A program made the translations under genes and the position numbers. This document shows, piece after piece, positions 25,507 to 34,341 of a stretch of DNA of 64,000 bases. Each line of letters starts with the position of its first letter. The first letter of the stretch is position 1. The DNA is from Elizabethkingia miricola (GTDB taxonomy: Bacteria; Bacteroidota; Bacteroidia; Flavobacteriales; Weeksellaceae): positions 248,001 to 312,000 of the forward strand of contig NZ_LSGQ01000001.1 of NCBI RefSeq assembly GCF_001675285.1. Reading direction: 5' to 3'. The notes beneath the pieces were generated by a model. It had not been told where the DNA came from. It searched no databases and saw only the letters and a program-made list of their open reading frames with translations.

Positions 25507-27159
25507 TTAATTGTACATTTCCCTGTAATATTCATCAGCCATCCGATCGCTCGCAAAAGCGTAGCGTACATCCTCCATCCCTTGCTGTGTTATTGCACGC
25601 CATTCATCCGGGCGGTCATAATAAGTTGGCAGAATTTCATTTTCCAATAAATCATAAAGCTTATTCAGATCATACATATCCTGGTCATAGGTACTCATAT
25701 TGTTATAATCGGCTTTAGGTACTACAAATGAATTTTTCCCGGGCTTTGCAAACTCAGGAACCCAACCATCATCTGTAGAAAAGTTTACCGATCCGTTCAT
25801 TGCTGCTGTCATTCCGCTGGTTCCGGAAGCTTCACGGGGTACACGCGGGTTATTCAGCCATACATCGGACATTCTTTTCAGTGACTTACTCAGGTAGATT
25901 TCATATCCCGTGAGCACGGCCATATTCTTATATTTCTTGCTTTCTTCTACCAAACGATTGAAAGTCGAAATTGCCGGATAATCCAATGGATAAGGCTTTC
26001 CTGCCCAGATAATCTGGATCGGATATTTTTCGTTTTCCATCAGTCTGCGAAAACGCTCTTGATCTTCCAACAGCAAATCTGCTCTTTTGTAGCCTGCAAA
26101 TCGTCTGGCCCAGACCATCGTAAAAACATCAGGGTTGAATATATTTCCGGTCTGATCGGATACTATCTTGAAACCTCTGTACTTCATTATTTTTTTACGT
26201 TCATCAAATCCTGCAGCATCTGCATTATCTTTGGCAGCATAAAGCTTTTCGTCTGCCCAGAAATTATAATCCTGAGCATTGGTAATCGATTTAATATCGC
26301 AAATACCGGAATATTTACCCCACATCTCACGGGAAACCTCACCATGGAGCTTGGAAACCCCATTTGCAATATGCGCCATTCTTAAGGCACACAGAGAATG
26401 ATTGAATACTTCCCCATCGGTTCCGGACACCCTGCGTACTTCCTCTTCGCTGATACCGGAAAAATAAGACATATTATAACACAAATGGAAATCGTGTTTC
26501 TCGTTTCCGGCTTCTTCAGGTGTATGGGTAGTAAACACCAGCTTTTTCTTCACCTCATTCAGATCTTTATACTTCTGCAGCAGATAGAAGGCCGCCGGCA
26601 ATCCATGCGCTTCATTCAAGTGATAGATATCCCGGCCAAGGTTCATTTCATCCAGAAGCTTAGCTCCACCCTTTCCTAATAAAATATACTGGGCTACTTT
26701 AGTTGCCTGATTAGCATCATAAAGCCTGTGTGTAATTGTTTGTGATATATAATCATTTTCAGGAATATCCGTAGACAAAAGGAAAATAGGAGCTGTACCG
26801 AAAGTTTCCGGCGCCAGATACCATACTTTCACCCAAACTGGAGCACTATGAATATCTATCTGAAATTTTATACCTGTATCCTGAAGAAAGTTATAACTCT
26901 TTTCTGTCCAGGCTACATTAAGCGTCTGATTCTGATTTCTTGCCTGGTCATAATAGCCGTATTTCCAAAGAATTCCAATACCAACCAAATCTTGCTTCAA
27001 TGTATATGCACTTCGCATATGTGATCCGGCTAAAAAACCTAGTCCACCGCTGTAGATTTTCAGGGGCTGATCGACTGCAAACTCCATGGAGAAGTAAGCC
27101 ACACGTTTTTTATAGTCAGGGTTAATTTCAAAGGGAATAGTAAAGTTTCTAAAATCCAT
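25507..27159 (-). CDS. Alpha-glucan family phosphorylase, PLP-lysine position is Thr
   Basis: A 550-residue short-type alpha-glucan phosphorylase homologue (TIGR02094-like). VAYFSMEFAVDQPLKIYSGGLGFLAGSHMRSA, LNEAHGLPAAFYLL, WARRFAGYKRADLL and PREASGTSGM are family motifs. Active phosphorylases carry Lys after GxxM for the pyridoxal phosphate Schiff base; here the motif reads SGMTAAMNG, with ACA (Thr) at 25807-25809. Cofactor binding may therefore be lost or different. The start at 27159 leaves a leader of about 18 bases; ATG 27171 is possible. It is convergent with glnN. Confidence 0.82.
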   Translation of the reverse strand: MDFRNFTIPFEINPDYKKRVAYFSMEFAVDQPLKIYSGGLGFLAGSHMRSAYTLKQDLVGIGILWKYGYYDQARNQNQTLNVAWTEKSYNFLQDTGIKFQIDIHSAPVWVKVWYLAPETFGTAPIFLLSTDIPENDYISQTITHRLYDANQATKVAQYILLGKGGAKLLDEMNLGRDIYHLNEAHGLPAAFYLLQKYKDLNEVKKKLVFTTHTPEEAGNEKHDFHLCYNMSYFSGISEEEVRRVSGTDGEVFNHSLCALRMAHIANGVSKLHGEVSREMWGKYSGICDIKSITNAQDYNFWADEKLYAAKDNADAAGFDERKKIMKYRGFKIVSDQTGNIFNPDVFTMVWARRFAGYKRADLLLEDQERFRRLMENEKYPIQIIWAGKPYPLDYPAISTFNRLVEESKKYKNMAVLTGYEIYLSKSLKRMSDVWLNNPRVPREASGTSGMTAAMNGSVNFSTDDGWVPEFAKPGKNSFVVPKADYNNMSTYDQDMYDLNKLYDLLENEILPTYYDRPDEWRAITQQGMEDVRYAFASDRMADEYYREMYN

Positions 27160-27182
27160 ATTTTTTTTCATTATTCGGTTTA

Positions 27183-27190
27183 CAAATATA
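27183..27190 (-). promoter_or_regulatory. -7 box of the glucan phosphorylase gene
   Basis: TATATTTG on the minus strand, placing transcription start near 27177. Confidence 0.55.
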
Positions 27191-27285
27191 CAATATGAAT
27201 TTAATCTTAAATTTTGATACATAGCCCTTTATATCAAAAAAAATGTTTAGCTTTATATCAGTAGAGAATTGAAATTCAGCCAGCT

Positions 27286-28068
27286 ATGATTTCGTTTCAG
27301 GATTTACAAAAAAGTCTGGAGTTGTGTGTAAACAGCCAGAACATTAATCAAAACAACCTCAACCTTTGGTATCAACAGATTGAAGGAGCCTGCCTGTCTG
27401 AAAGAGAGGAATATCAGAAAAAGCTGGAACTATTGCTCATTACTTCTCTTTTCCATCATTTCCCGGAAATTGAAATTGAAAACTTAATCTGCGAAAGTCC
27501 CGACTTTATTATAAAATACAAGGACAAAAAGATAGGCTTAGAAGTTTCAGAAATTATCAATCATTTTGAACTCAAGAAAAAAGAAACCCAGATCTCTAAA
27601 ATCTTCCGGAATATTGAAAAATATCTAGAGAAAATCCAACAGAATTTTTCCGGAATCTATTATCTAAGTTTAAATGAACACGATAATGATTTCCACAAAA
27701 AACCAGAAATGGTTGAACAGGAAATTATCAGCTGTATTACTGAAAATAAGAAGTCTAAATACGTACAAAAAATAAGAAGAACACCCTATAATAAAGGTGT
27801 TCTTCTTGTTTTAGATTATAACTTATCTCTCTTTGATGAGCTGAATTCTGAAAAAATAGCGCAGGCTATTTATAAGAAAAATAAAAAGTTCCGTATTTAT
27901 AAAAAAGACGTAGATGAATGCTGGCTGGTATTGGTTTCTAACATGAACAATCTGGCTTCCCGATACAGCTATATCAATCACAACAAGCCACTTTCTTCCA
28001 TTAAAAGTCCGTTTAGCAGAATACTGCATATCGAGAATTTATACAGTCAGATGATGTATATTAAATAA
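27286..28068 (+). CDS. Hypothetical protein with nuclease-like PDF...EV motif
   Basis: A 260-residue soluble protein I cannot name. Residues 71-89 read SPDFIIKYKDKKIGLEVSE, the spacing of a PD-(D/E)xK nuclease-type core (Asp73, then Glu86), though the Lys expected two positions after the Glu is a Ser. An acidic residue in the helix before (IEIENLICE) could be the third ligand. The remainder is helical and Lys-rich. It is divergent from the phosphorylase gene and is followed by a repeat-rich spacer. Nuclease activity is only an inference. Confidence 0.55.
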   Translation: MISFQDLQKSLELCVNSQNINQNNLNLWYQQIEGACLSEREEYQKKLELLLITSLFHHFPEIEIENLICESPDFIIKYKDKKIGLEVSEIINHFELKKKETQISKIFRNIEKYLEKIQQNFSGIYYLSLNEHDNDFHKKPEMVEQEIISCITENKKSKYVQKIRRTPYNKGVLLVLDYNLSLFDELNSEKIAQAIYKKNKKFRIYKKDVDECWLVLVSNMNNLASRYSYINHNKPLSSIKSPFSRILHIENLYSQMMYIK

Positions 28069-28075
28069 TTGATAA

Positions 28076-28228
28076 GCCCTGGCAAAGTTCAATTCTTCAG
28101 GCTATTTAATACGAATAATACTTGTCAAGGTTTTATTTTAATATACACACCTTATAGGTTTCTAAAACCTATAAGGTGTAAATCAAAAAGTTAAATTACA
28201 TCAATATATACGCAAACCTTGTCAGGGC
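28076..28228. repeat. Composite palindromic element
   Basis: Outer imperfect arms GCCCTGGCAAAGTT (28076-28089) and AACCTTGTCAGGGC (28215-28228) resemble the hairpin at 262-298. Inside is a perfect 15-base palindrome (28147-28161 with 28165-28179) built on ACACCTTATAGGTTT, and another CTTGTCAAGG copy at 28121-28130. No protein is encoded. Confidence 0.65.
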
Positions 28229-28241
28229 AAAACTGGATCAA

Positions 28242-29303
28242 TTACTTATTAGATAACTTAAATACCGTTTTAGAAGCAAATTTATCTCCCGGTTTCAGGA
28301 TAACGGAAGGAAAATGATTGTGGTGAACTGCATCCGGAAAATGTTGTGTTTCCAAACAAAACGCTTCTCTCCATCCGTCTGTTTTACCAGACTTTAAAGT
28401 ATGTGTTTCATCCATAAAATTCCCGGTGTATAAATGTACTCCCGGCTGATCCGTATATACATCCAGAACAATTCCTGTCAGATCTCCTGTTACCTTTGCT
28501 GCATGCAGTAATTCCGAATCAAATGCTTCTTTTAATACATAAGTATGATCGAAACCACTTCCTAAAATCACTTGATGATTCTCTGCATTAATATCCTGTC
28601 CTATAGTTTTCACCTCTCTGAAGTCAAATGGTGTATTTTCTACAAATTCTAAAGTTCCGTTCGGAACAACATTTTCCGTTACCGGCAAATATTTTTCTGC
28701 AAAGATCTGAAGCTGATGTTTCAGCATATCACCATTCCCTTCTCCATTCAGATTAAAGAATGCATGATTGGTAATATTAAAAGGAGTTTCTTCATCCGAT
28801 TCGGCTTCAAACAAAATTTCCAGAGCATCCTCATCCGTCAGCGTGTAGCTGACCTTTACTTTTACATTCCCCGGAAAGCCTTCTTCGCCATCTTCCGAAT
28901 GATATGTCATTTTCACAAAATTGTTTCCTGTATTTTCTACATCGAAAACCCTTGTATGAAAACCATTTTCTCCGCCATGCAAAAGATTGTTCGGGATATT
29001 AGGGTTTAACTGATAATTCTTTCCATTCAGTGTAAACTCAGCACCGCCAATTCTGTTGCACACCCTACCGATAACACATCCGTAAAAGTTACCTTTAGGT
29101 TCCAGATACTCGTCTATACTGGCATGTCCCAGGTTAATATCTACCGGGTTATTATTTCGGTCATTAAACAAAAAACTTACAATTCTGGCTCCGTAATTGG
29201 TCAGAAAAACTTCCGTATTATTTTTATTTTTAAGCTGAAATAAATCTATTTTTTTTCCGTCTTTTTCTTTTTGGAATTTTTGTCTTTCAGGTTTGTAATT
29301 CAT
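28242..29303 (-). CDS. galM: Aldose 1-epimerase (galactose mutarotase)
   Basis: A 353-residue enzyme converting beta- to alpha-D-galactose, the form GalK uses. TNYGARIVSF, FYGCVIGRVCNRIG, FNITNHAFFNLNG (catalytic His), GFDHTYVL and ETQHFPDAVHHNHFPS match the family, the last holding the catalytic Glu. No signal peptide, so cytosolic. The start ATG 29303 lies 15 bases after galK ends; 29312 is possible. It is the last gene of galT-galK-galM. Confidence 0.95.
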   Translation of the reverse strand: MNYKPERQKFQKEKDGKKIDLFQLKNKNNTEVFLTNYGARIVSFLFNDRNNNPVDINLGHASIDEYLEPKGNFYGCVIGRVCNRIGGAEFTLNGKNYQLNPNIPNNLLHGGENGFHTRVFDVENTGNNFVKMTYHSEDGEEGFPGNVKVKVSYTLTDEDALEILFEAESDEETPFNITNHAFFNLNGEGNGDMLKHQLQIFAEKYLPVTENVVPNGTLEFVENTPFDFREVKTIGQDINAENHQVILGSGFDHTYVLKEAFDSELLHAAKVTGDLTGIVLDVYTDQPGVHLYTGNFMDETHTLKSGKTDGWREAFCLETQHFPDAVHHNHFPSVILKPGDKFASKTVFKLSNK

Positions 29304-29318
29304 AAATACCATACAATT

Positions 29319-30479
29319 TTAAAGAACATGTCCACCTTCAGAAGGAACAACTTCTATCGGTGTCAATTCAAGATTAAACTTAGCTTCATAAGCTGGCTTT
29401 AGTTTAGCAATTAGTTCAGGAACAAAGCTTTTCTTTAAAAGATTCAATGTACAGCCTCCAAATCCGCCGCCCATCATTCTTGCACCTAAAACTTCAGGAT
29501 ATTGCCTCACCTCATCTACCAGAAAATCCAGTTCATCGCAACTTACCTCATAGTATTCACTCAAACCCTCATGCGAAGCATACAGGAACAAACCTACTGT
29601 TTCCAGATCTCCTTTTTCCAAAGCTTTGCACACCTCTTCTACCCTTTTATTTTCATCGTGAACATAACTGGCTTTAACGTAGAGTTCAGGATAATCAGAA
29701 TATAAATATTCCCGAAGCATCTGACTGTTCACATCCCGCAATGATTTCACATCATGAAAATCTTTACTGATAATCTCAACAGCTTTTTCACAGGCTTCTC
29801 GTCTGTCGTTATAAGCTGAAGAAGCCAATGAATGCTTTACATTAGTATTCAGCAAGAGTAGAGTATACTCACCAAGCTCTAAAGGGAAATATTCAAATTC
29901 CAGACTTCTGCAGTCTAATTTCGCCACCTTATCCTCTTTACTGAAAACTGAAGCAAACTGGTCCATAATACCACATTTCACTCCGGCAAAAGTATGCTCG
30001 GCCGTTTGTGCAATTTTAGTCATATCCCATTTAGATAAACCTAAATCAAATATTTTATCCAGAGCCACTGCCACTGCACTCTCTAAAGAAGCAGATGAGG
30101 AAACCCCCGCTCCCAAAGGAACATCTCCGTCAATCACCATATTAAAGCCTTTTAGCTGGTGTCCATTTTTCTGAATATAATACACCACTCCCAGGATATA
30201 ATTGGCCCAGGAGTTTTCCAGTGCCTTTATCTCTGAAAGATTAAAGCTTAGCTTTTCATTAAACAACTGAGAAAATAAATGAATTTCATCGTCGTTGCGG
30301 TGGCCAACAGCTACATAACTGTATTTATCAATCGCTGCAGGCAGAACAAATCCGTCATTATAATCCGTATGTTCTCCTATAATATTAATTCTTCCGGGTG
30401 ATTTAGAAACGACATCTGGTGCCTGACCAAATACCTCTTCGAATTTCTCTGTTATATATTGTTTTGAAATTGTTGCCAT
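29319..30479 (-). CDS. galK: Galactokinase
   Basis: A 386-residue GHMP kinase making galactose 1-phosphate from galactose and ATP. SPGRINIIGEHTDYNDGFVLPAAID is the galactokinase signature, GDVPLGAGVSSSASLESAVA the ATP-binding GHMP motif, and MMGGGFGGCTLNLL the C-terminal motif. It starts 2 bases after galT ends, consistent with translational coupling. Confidence 0.97.
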   Translation of the reverse strand: MATISKQYITEKFEEVFGQAPDVVSKSPGRINIIGEHTDYNDGFVLPAAIDKYSYVAVGHRNDDEIHLFSQLFNEKLSFNLSEIKALENSWANYILGVVYYIQKNGHQLKGFNMVIDGDVPLGAGVSSSASLESAVAVALDKIFDLGLSKWDMTKIAQTAEHTFAGVKCGIMDQFASVFSKEDKVAKLDCRSLEFEYFPLELGEYTLLLLNTNVKHSLASSAYNDRREACEKAVEIISKDFHDVKSLRDVNSQMLREYLYSDYPELYVKASYVHDENKRVEEVCKALEKGDLETVGLFLYASHEGLSEYYEVSCDELDFLVDEVRQYPEVLGARMMGGGFGGCTLNLLKKSFVPELIAKLKPAYEAKFNLELTPIEVVPSEGGHVL

Positions 30480-30481
30480 GT

Positions 30482-31522
30482 TTAGACAGATAGATAATGT
30501 GTTAAAGATTGTTCTCTCAATTGCTGCACTGCCTGCTCCGGTGTGATATCACGCTGTGGATTAGCCAGCATTTCATAGCCGACCATAAATTTTTTCACAG
30601 TAGCAGACCTTAACAAAGGCGGATAAAAATGCATATGCCAGTGCCATTCCGGAAAGTCTCCGGAATTAACAGGTGCCTGATGTATTCCTGCAGAATAAGG
30701 AAAAGATGTTTTGAAAAGATTATCGTATTTTACCGTTAAAACTTTTAGCGCTTGCGCCAAATCAGTTTTTTCGGAGGCTGTAAATTCTGAGATATACTGT
30801 ACCGGACGCTTACTTATGATCATTGTTTCAAAAGGCCACGCCGCCCAGAAAGGAACCAGAACAACGAATGAATTATTTTCATAAATAATCCGTTCTTGCT
30901 TTTTTAACTCTGCTTCCAGATAAGATTTCAGTAAGGTTTTCTGATATTTTTCAAAATATTTCTTCTGCTGTATAGATTCTTTTTCCAGCTCAACAGGCAA
31001 CGTATTTTGTGCCCAGATCTGACCATGCGGATGAGGATTGCTGCACCCCATAACCGCTCCCTTATTCTCAAATATCTGAATGTATTTAATCCAGTCATTC
31101 GAACGCAGTTCTTCAAATTCCGTTTGCCATAAGTTTACTACGGATTCAATGGAAATTTCATCCATGGTTGCAAGAGTAAGATCATGCCTTGGAGTAAATG
31201 CCAGAACTTTGCAGATTCCTTTGATGTTTTCAGTTACAAAAAGCCCTTCTTCATCCGATTGATGGTCCGGAGTATTCTGTAACAAAGCAGAAAAGTCATT
31301 GACAAAAGAAAAATGATCCGAATAATCTGGGTTTACAGTACCGTCTGATCTTTTATTTCCCGGACACAGATAACATTCCGGTTCATATTCATTTCTCCGT
31401 TCTGAAGAAATCGCCTCCGTTTGTCCCTGCCAGGGTCTTTTGTTACGGTGTGGCGACACTAATACTTTTTCACCCGTTAATATATTGACACGAGTGTGTG
31501 GTACGTTAGAGTCGAAATTCAT
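30482..31522 (-). CDS. galT: Galactose-1-phosphate uridylyltransferase
   Basis: A 346-residue HIT-superfamily enzyme of the Leloir pathway. It swaps UMP between UDP-glucose and galactose 1-phosphate. SNPHPHGQIWA contains the active-site His-Pro-His-Gly-Gln, CYLCPGNKR the metal-binding cysteines, and WHWHMHFYPPLLRS the C-terminal motif. It is the first gene of the galT-galK-galM operon. No galE is present in the window, so the epimerase must be elsewhere. Confidence 0.97.
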   Translation of the reverse strand: MNFDSNVPHTRVNILTGEKVLVSPHRNKRPWQGQTEAISSERRNEYEPECYLCPGNKRSDGTVNPDYSDHFSFVNDFSALLQNTPDHQSDEEGLFVTENIKGICKVLAFTPRHDLTLATMDEISIESVVNLWQTEFEELRSNDWIKYIQIFENKGAVMGCSNPHPHGQIWAQNTLPVELEKESIQQKKYFEKYQKTLLKSYLEAELKKQERIIYENNSFVVLVPFWAAWPFETMIISKRPVQYISEFTASEKTDLAQALKVLTVKYDNLFKTSFPYSAGIHQAPVNSGDFPEWHWHMHFYPPLLRSATVKKFMVGYEMLANPQRDITPEQAVQQLREQSLTHYLSV

Positions 31523-31542
31523 GTTTTAGTTAATAGTTTTAA

Positions 31543-31550
31543 CAAATGTA
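31543..31550 (-). promoter_or_regulatory. -7 box of the gal operon
   Basis: TACATTTG on the minus strand, 20 bases before the galT start. I see no convincing operator in the 220-base divergent region. Confidence 0.55.
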
Positions 31551-31718
31551 ATAAATTAATTGTGAAGTATAAATGATGAAATTCGATGTATAAATATCAG
31601 TTATAGATAATAAATAATATCTGTCGATTTAGCTGTATATCTTTTGAATAGAAGACAAAGCAATACCAGAGCATTCAGAAGCACAAAAACACTTCAATAC
31701 AATTTTATAATAATTTCG

Positions 31719-31726
31719 TAAATTTG
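31719..31726 (+). promoter_or_regulatory. -7 box of mtaB
   Basis: TAAATTTG ends 17 bases before the mtaB ATG. Confidence 0.6.
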
Positions 31727-31743
31727 CATTCTCGTTTTTAATT

Positions 31744-33090
31744 ATGGAATCAGGTCTAAAATCAGTTGCATTTCACACATTAGGATGCAAGCTCAACTTC
31801 GCAGAAACTTCTACTATTGCCCGTCAGTTAACAGATGCAGGTTATAAGAAGGTCTCGTTTGATGATGCGGCTAATGTTTTTGTGATCAATACATGTTCGG
31901 TTACCGAAAATGCAGATAAAGAATGTAAGCTGATTGTAAAAAGAGCATTAAAAGCTAATCCGGATGGCCTCGTGGTTATTATCGGTTGCTATGCTCAGTT
32001 AAAGCCTGAAGAAATTTCAGAAATTGAAGGTGTAGACCTTGTATTGGGAGCTAAAGAAAAATTTAATATTCTTAGCTACCTGAATGATCTGGAAAAATCC
32101 GAAAATCTTGCAGAAGTGCATTCTTGTGAAATTGAGGAAACCGATTTCTTTATTGGTTCTTACTCTATTGGTGACAGAACACGTGCGTTCCTGAAAGTTC
32201 AGGATGGATGTGATTACAAATGCACCTATTGTACTATTCCTTTAGCAAGAGGAATTTCCCGTTCGGATACTGTGGAAAACGTAATTAAAAATGCAAGCGA
32301 AATTGCATCTCAGGATATTAAAGAAATTGTATTAACCGGAGTAAATATCGGAGATTATGGTAAAGGGGAATTCGGTAATAAAAGACACGAACATACTTTC
32401 CTCGATCTGGTAAAAGAACTTAATCTGGTAGATGGAATCGAAAGAATCCGAATTTCTTCTATCGAACCTAATCTTCTAAAAGACGAAACTATTGATCTGG
32501 TATCGACCAGCAAAAGCTTTGTTCCACATTTTCATATTCCGCTGCAATCCGGAAGCGACGAAGTTCTGAAAAAAATGAAACGCCGCTATCTTACACAACT
32601 TTACAGAAACAGAGTTTCAAAAATCCGTGAGGTAATGCCTGATGCTTGTATTGGTGTGGATGTTATTGTAGGATTCCCGGGGGAAACTGAAGAAGAGTTT
32701 ATGAAAACCTATCAGTTTCTAAACGAACTACCAATTTCTTATCTACACGTTTTCACTTATTCTGAAAGAGAAAATACTGAAGCTGCTGCAATGCAGGGTA
32801 TTGTTCCTGTTGTAGAAAGAAAGAAGCGTAACAAAATGCTCCGTATACTTTCCGAAAAAAAGAAAATGGCTTTTTACCAGACTCAGTTAGGCAAAACATT
32901 ACCTGTTCTGTGGGAACACGAAAATAAAGATGGCCTTATGTATGGCTTCACCGAAAATTATGTTCGTGTCCATAAACCTTTTGATGCATTGAGTATTAAT
33001 AAAATCGAACTGGTAAAGCTAGACAAAATTGAAGCTGACGGAACAGTAAGCATATTGGCTGCCTTTGATGCTTTTCTGGCTAAAGCCTAA
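31744..33090 (+). CDS. mtaB: tRNA t6A37 methylthiotransferase MtaB
   Basis: A 448-residue radical-SAM methylthiotransferase adding a methylthio group to t6A37 of tRNAs reading ANN codons. The N-terminal domain has Cys at FHTLGCKLNFAE, NTCSVTENADKEC and GCYAQ for one iron-sulphur cluster. CDYKCTYCTIP is the radical-SAM CxxxCxxC motif. A short C-terminal TRAM-like region follows. Its end overlaps the convergent GNAT gene by 4 bases. Confidence 0.95.
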   Translation: MESGLKSVAFHTLGCKLNFAETSTIARQLTDAGYKKVSFDDAANVFVINTCSVTENADKECKLIVKRALKANPDGLVVIIGCYAQLKPEEISEIEGVDLVLGAKEKFNILSYLNDLEKSENLAEVHSCEIEETDFFIGSYSIGDRTRAFLKVQDGCDYKCTYCTIPLARGISRSDTVENVIKNASEIASQDIKEIVLTGVNIGDYGKGEFGNKRHEHTFLDLVKELNLVDGIERIRISSIEPNLLKDETIDLVSTSKSFVPHFHIPLQSGSDEVLKKMKRRYLTQLYRNRVSKIREVMPDACIGVDVIVGFPGETEEEFMKTYQFLNELPISYLHVFTYSERENTEAAAMQGIVPVVERKKRNKMLRILSEKKKMAFYQTQLGKTLPVLWEHENKDGLMYGFTENYVRVHKPFDALSINKIELVKLDKIEADGTVSILAAFDAFLAKA

Positions 33091-33563
33091 AGCTTCATCA
33101 GCATAATATGCTGTGGACCTTTCACTCCTTCGTAGATTTTACCTGAATCCTGATATCCTGTTTTCAAATAGAGTTTGTAAGCATTCTCATTTGTTGCATT
33201 TACGCCAAAAGCAATTTCATCAACTTTTGGAAAATTTTGTTTCACAAAAGCCGGAAGCTCTATCATTGCTGATTTTGCAATACCCTTCCCCTGAAACTTA
33301 GGGTTTATAGATAGTGCCCGAAGTAAAACGGCATTTTTATTATCTGAGTAAGTAAGAAGATCTGAGGAGAAATCGAGTGAGAAAAAACCAACTATCTCTT
33401 TTTCATGTATTATAGTGTACTGAAAACGATTTTTAAGCCCCATTATATCAGAATTATTCAGTACCTGTCTTGGTACAAGCGAAAACTGAGACTGTTCTTC
33501 GTCCAGTATATAGGAAGTTAGTGCATCGTAGTGTTCTTCAACATAAGGGACAATTTCTGTCAT
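33087..33563 (-). CDS. GNAT N-acetyltransferase (copy 1)
   Basis: A 158-residue acetyltransferase with the acetyl-CoA loop FQGKGIAKSAMIELP and the C-terminal GYQDSGKIYEGVKGPQHIML. It is clearly paralogous to the gene at 33669: both share NPxFQGKGIAK, EIAFGVN, YLKxGYQDSG and KGPQHIM. The substrate is unknown. It converges on mtaB with a 4-base overlap. Confidence 0.88.
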   Translation of the reverse strand: MTEIVPYVEEHYDALTSYILDEEQSQFSLVPRQVLNNSDIMGLKNRFQYTIIHEKEIVGFFSLDFSSDLLTYSDNKNAVLLRALSINPKFQGKGIAKSAMIELPAFVKQNFPKVDEIAFGVNATNENAYKLYLKTGYQDSGKIYEGVKGPQHIMLMKL

Positions 33564-33668
33564 GGTTTATTTTTAAACGAATTTACAACATTATTCAAAA
33601 AGCAGAATTCAAATTTCTTCGAATTATTCGGTATTTCGGGATATATATAAAAGGATAAAACTTTGGAG

Positions 33669-34145
33669 TTACAGTTCCTTAACCATAATATGCTGTGGAC
33701 CTTTAGGCCCGTCAAAACTTTCGCCGGAATCCTGATATCCTGCCTTCAGGTACATCTGATAAGCTGATATATTTTTAAAATTCACTCCAAAAGCAATTTC
33801 TTTTACATCAGGAAACTGTTTTCTTACCAGATCCGGAAGTTGTATCATCATTTCCTTGGCAATCCCTTTTCCCTGAAATTCAGGATTTAGAGTAAGCGAT
33901 CTTAATAATGCAGCTGTTTCATCCTGAGGCTTATACCATCTGTCATGCGCAAATTCCAGAAGAAAGAATCCTACAGCTTTATCATTATACATAATTGTAT
34001 AGTAAAATCGATCCGTTTCATCATCTATTCTGGGATTGTTCAGTACTTCTGCCGGTATTCTGGAAAACATAGCCTGTTCTTCGGGTAATGTATAAGAGGT
34101 AAGGTCTGCAAAATGTTCTGTCTGGTATTCAAGAATTTTAACCAT
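33669..34145 (-). CDS. GNAT N-acetyltransferase (copy 2)
   Basis: A 158-residue paralogue of the downstream gene, roughly half identical by eye over the full length, so a tandem duplication. The acetyl-CoA loop reads FQGKGIAKEMMIQLP. The start ATG 34145 aligns with the first Met of copy 1; 34157 would add four residues. A promoter box lies at 34171-34178. Substrate unknown. Confidence 0.88.
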   Translation of the reverse strand: MVKILEYQTEHFADLTSYTLPEEQAMFSRIPAEVLNNPRIDDETDRFYYTIMYNDKAVGFFLLEFAHDRWYKPQDETAALLRSLTLNPEFQGKGIAKEMMIQLPDLVRKQFPDVKEIAFGVNFKNISAYQMYLKAGYQDSGESFDGPKGPQHIMVKEL

Positions 34146-34170
34146 ATTAATTGTCATCAGATTTTAGGCT

Positions 34171-34178
34171 CAAATTTA
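34171..34178 (-). promoter_or_regulatory. -7 box of the GNAT pair
   Basis: TAAATTTG on the minus strand, 25 bases before ATG 34145. Confidence 0.5.
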
Positions 34179-34198
34179 GACTAATAATCTATTTTATA

Positions 34199-34217
34199 TT
34201 TTAACAAATTGTTAAAA
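34199..34217. promoter_or_regulatory. Palindrome between GNAT and kduD genes
   Basis: TTTTAACAA and TTGTTAAAA are perfect 9-base arms around one A. It could be an operator for either divergent unit; no regulator gene is adjacent. Confidence 0.35.
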
Positions 34218-34315
34218 ATATCTATTATGACGATATACATTTATCTTTTTATCACATTATGATGAATAATTAACAGGGGGTTATATTTAGTCATTCATAC
34301 TTCATAATTAATTTA

Positions 34316-34323
34316 TATATTTG
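34316..34323 (+). promoter_or_regulatory. -7 box of the kdu operon
   Basis: TATATTTG. Transcription would begin near 34329, so translation must start at ATG 34342 and not at the in-frame TTG 34321. Confidence 0.65.
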
Positions 34324-34341
34324 GAAAAACTAAAACCAACC

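Noticed and set aside
28076-28228. CRISPR-like repeat
   Set aside because: The copies are inverted, unequal and without regular spacers; there are no cas genes.
34321-34341. TTG start for kduD
   Set aside because: It overlaps the -7 box at 34316-34323, so it would not be in the transcript.
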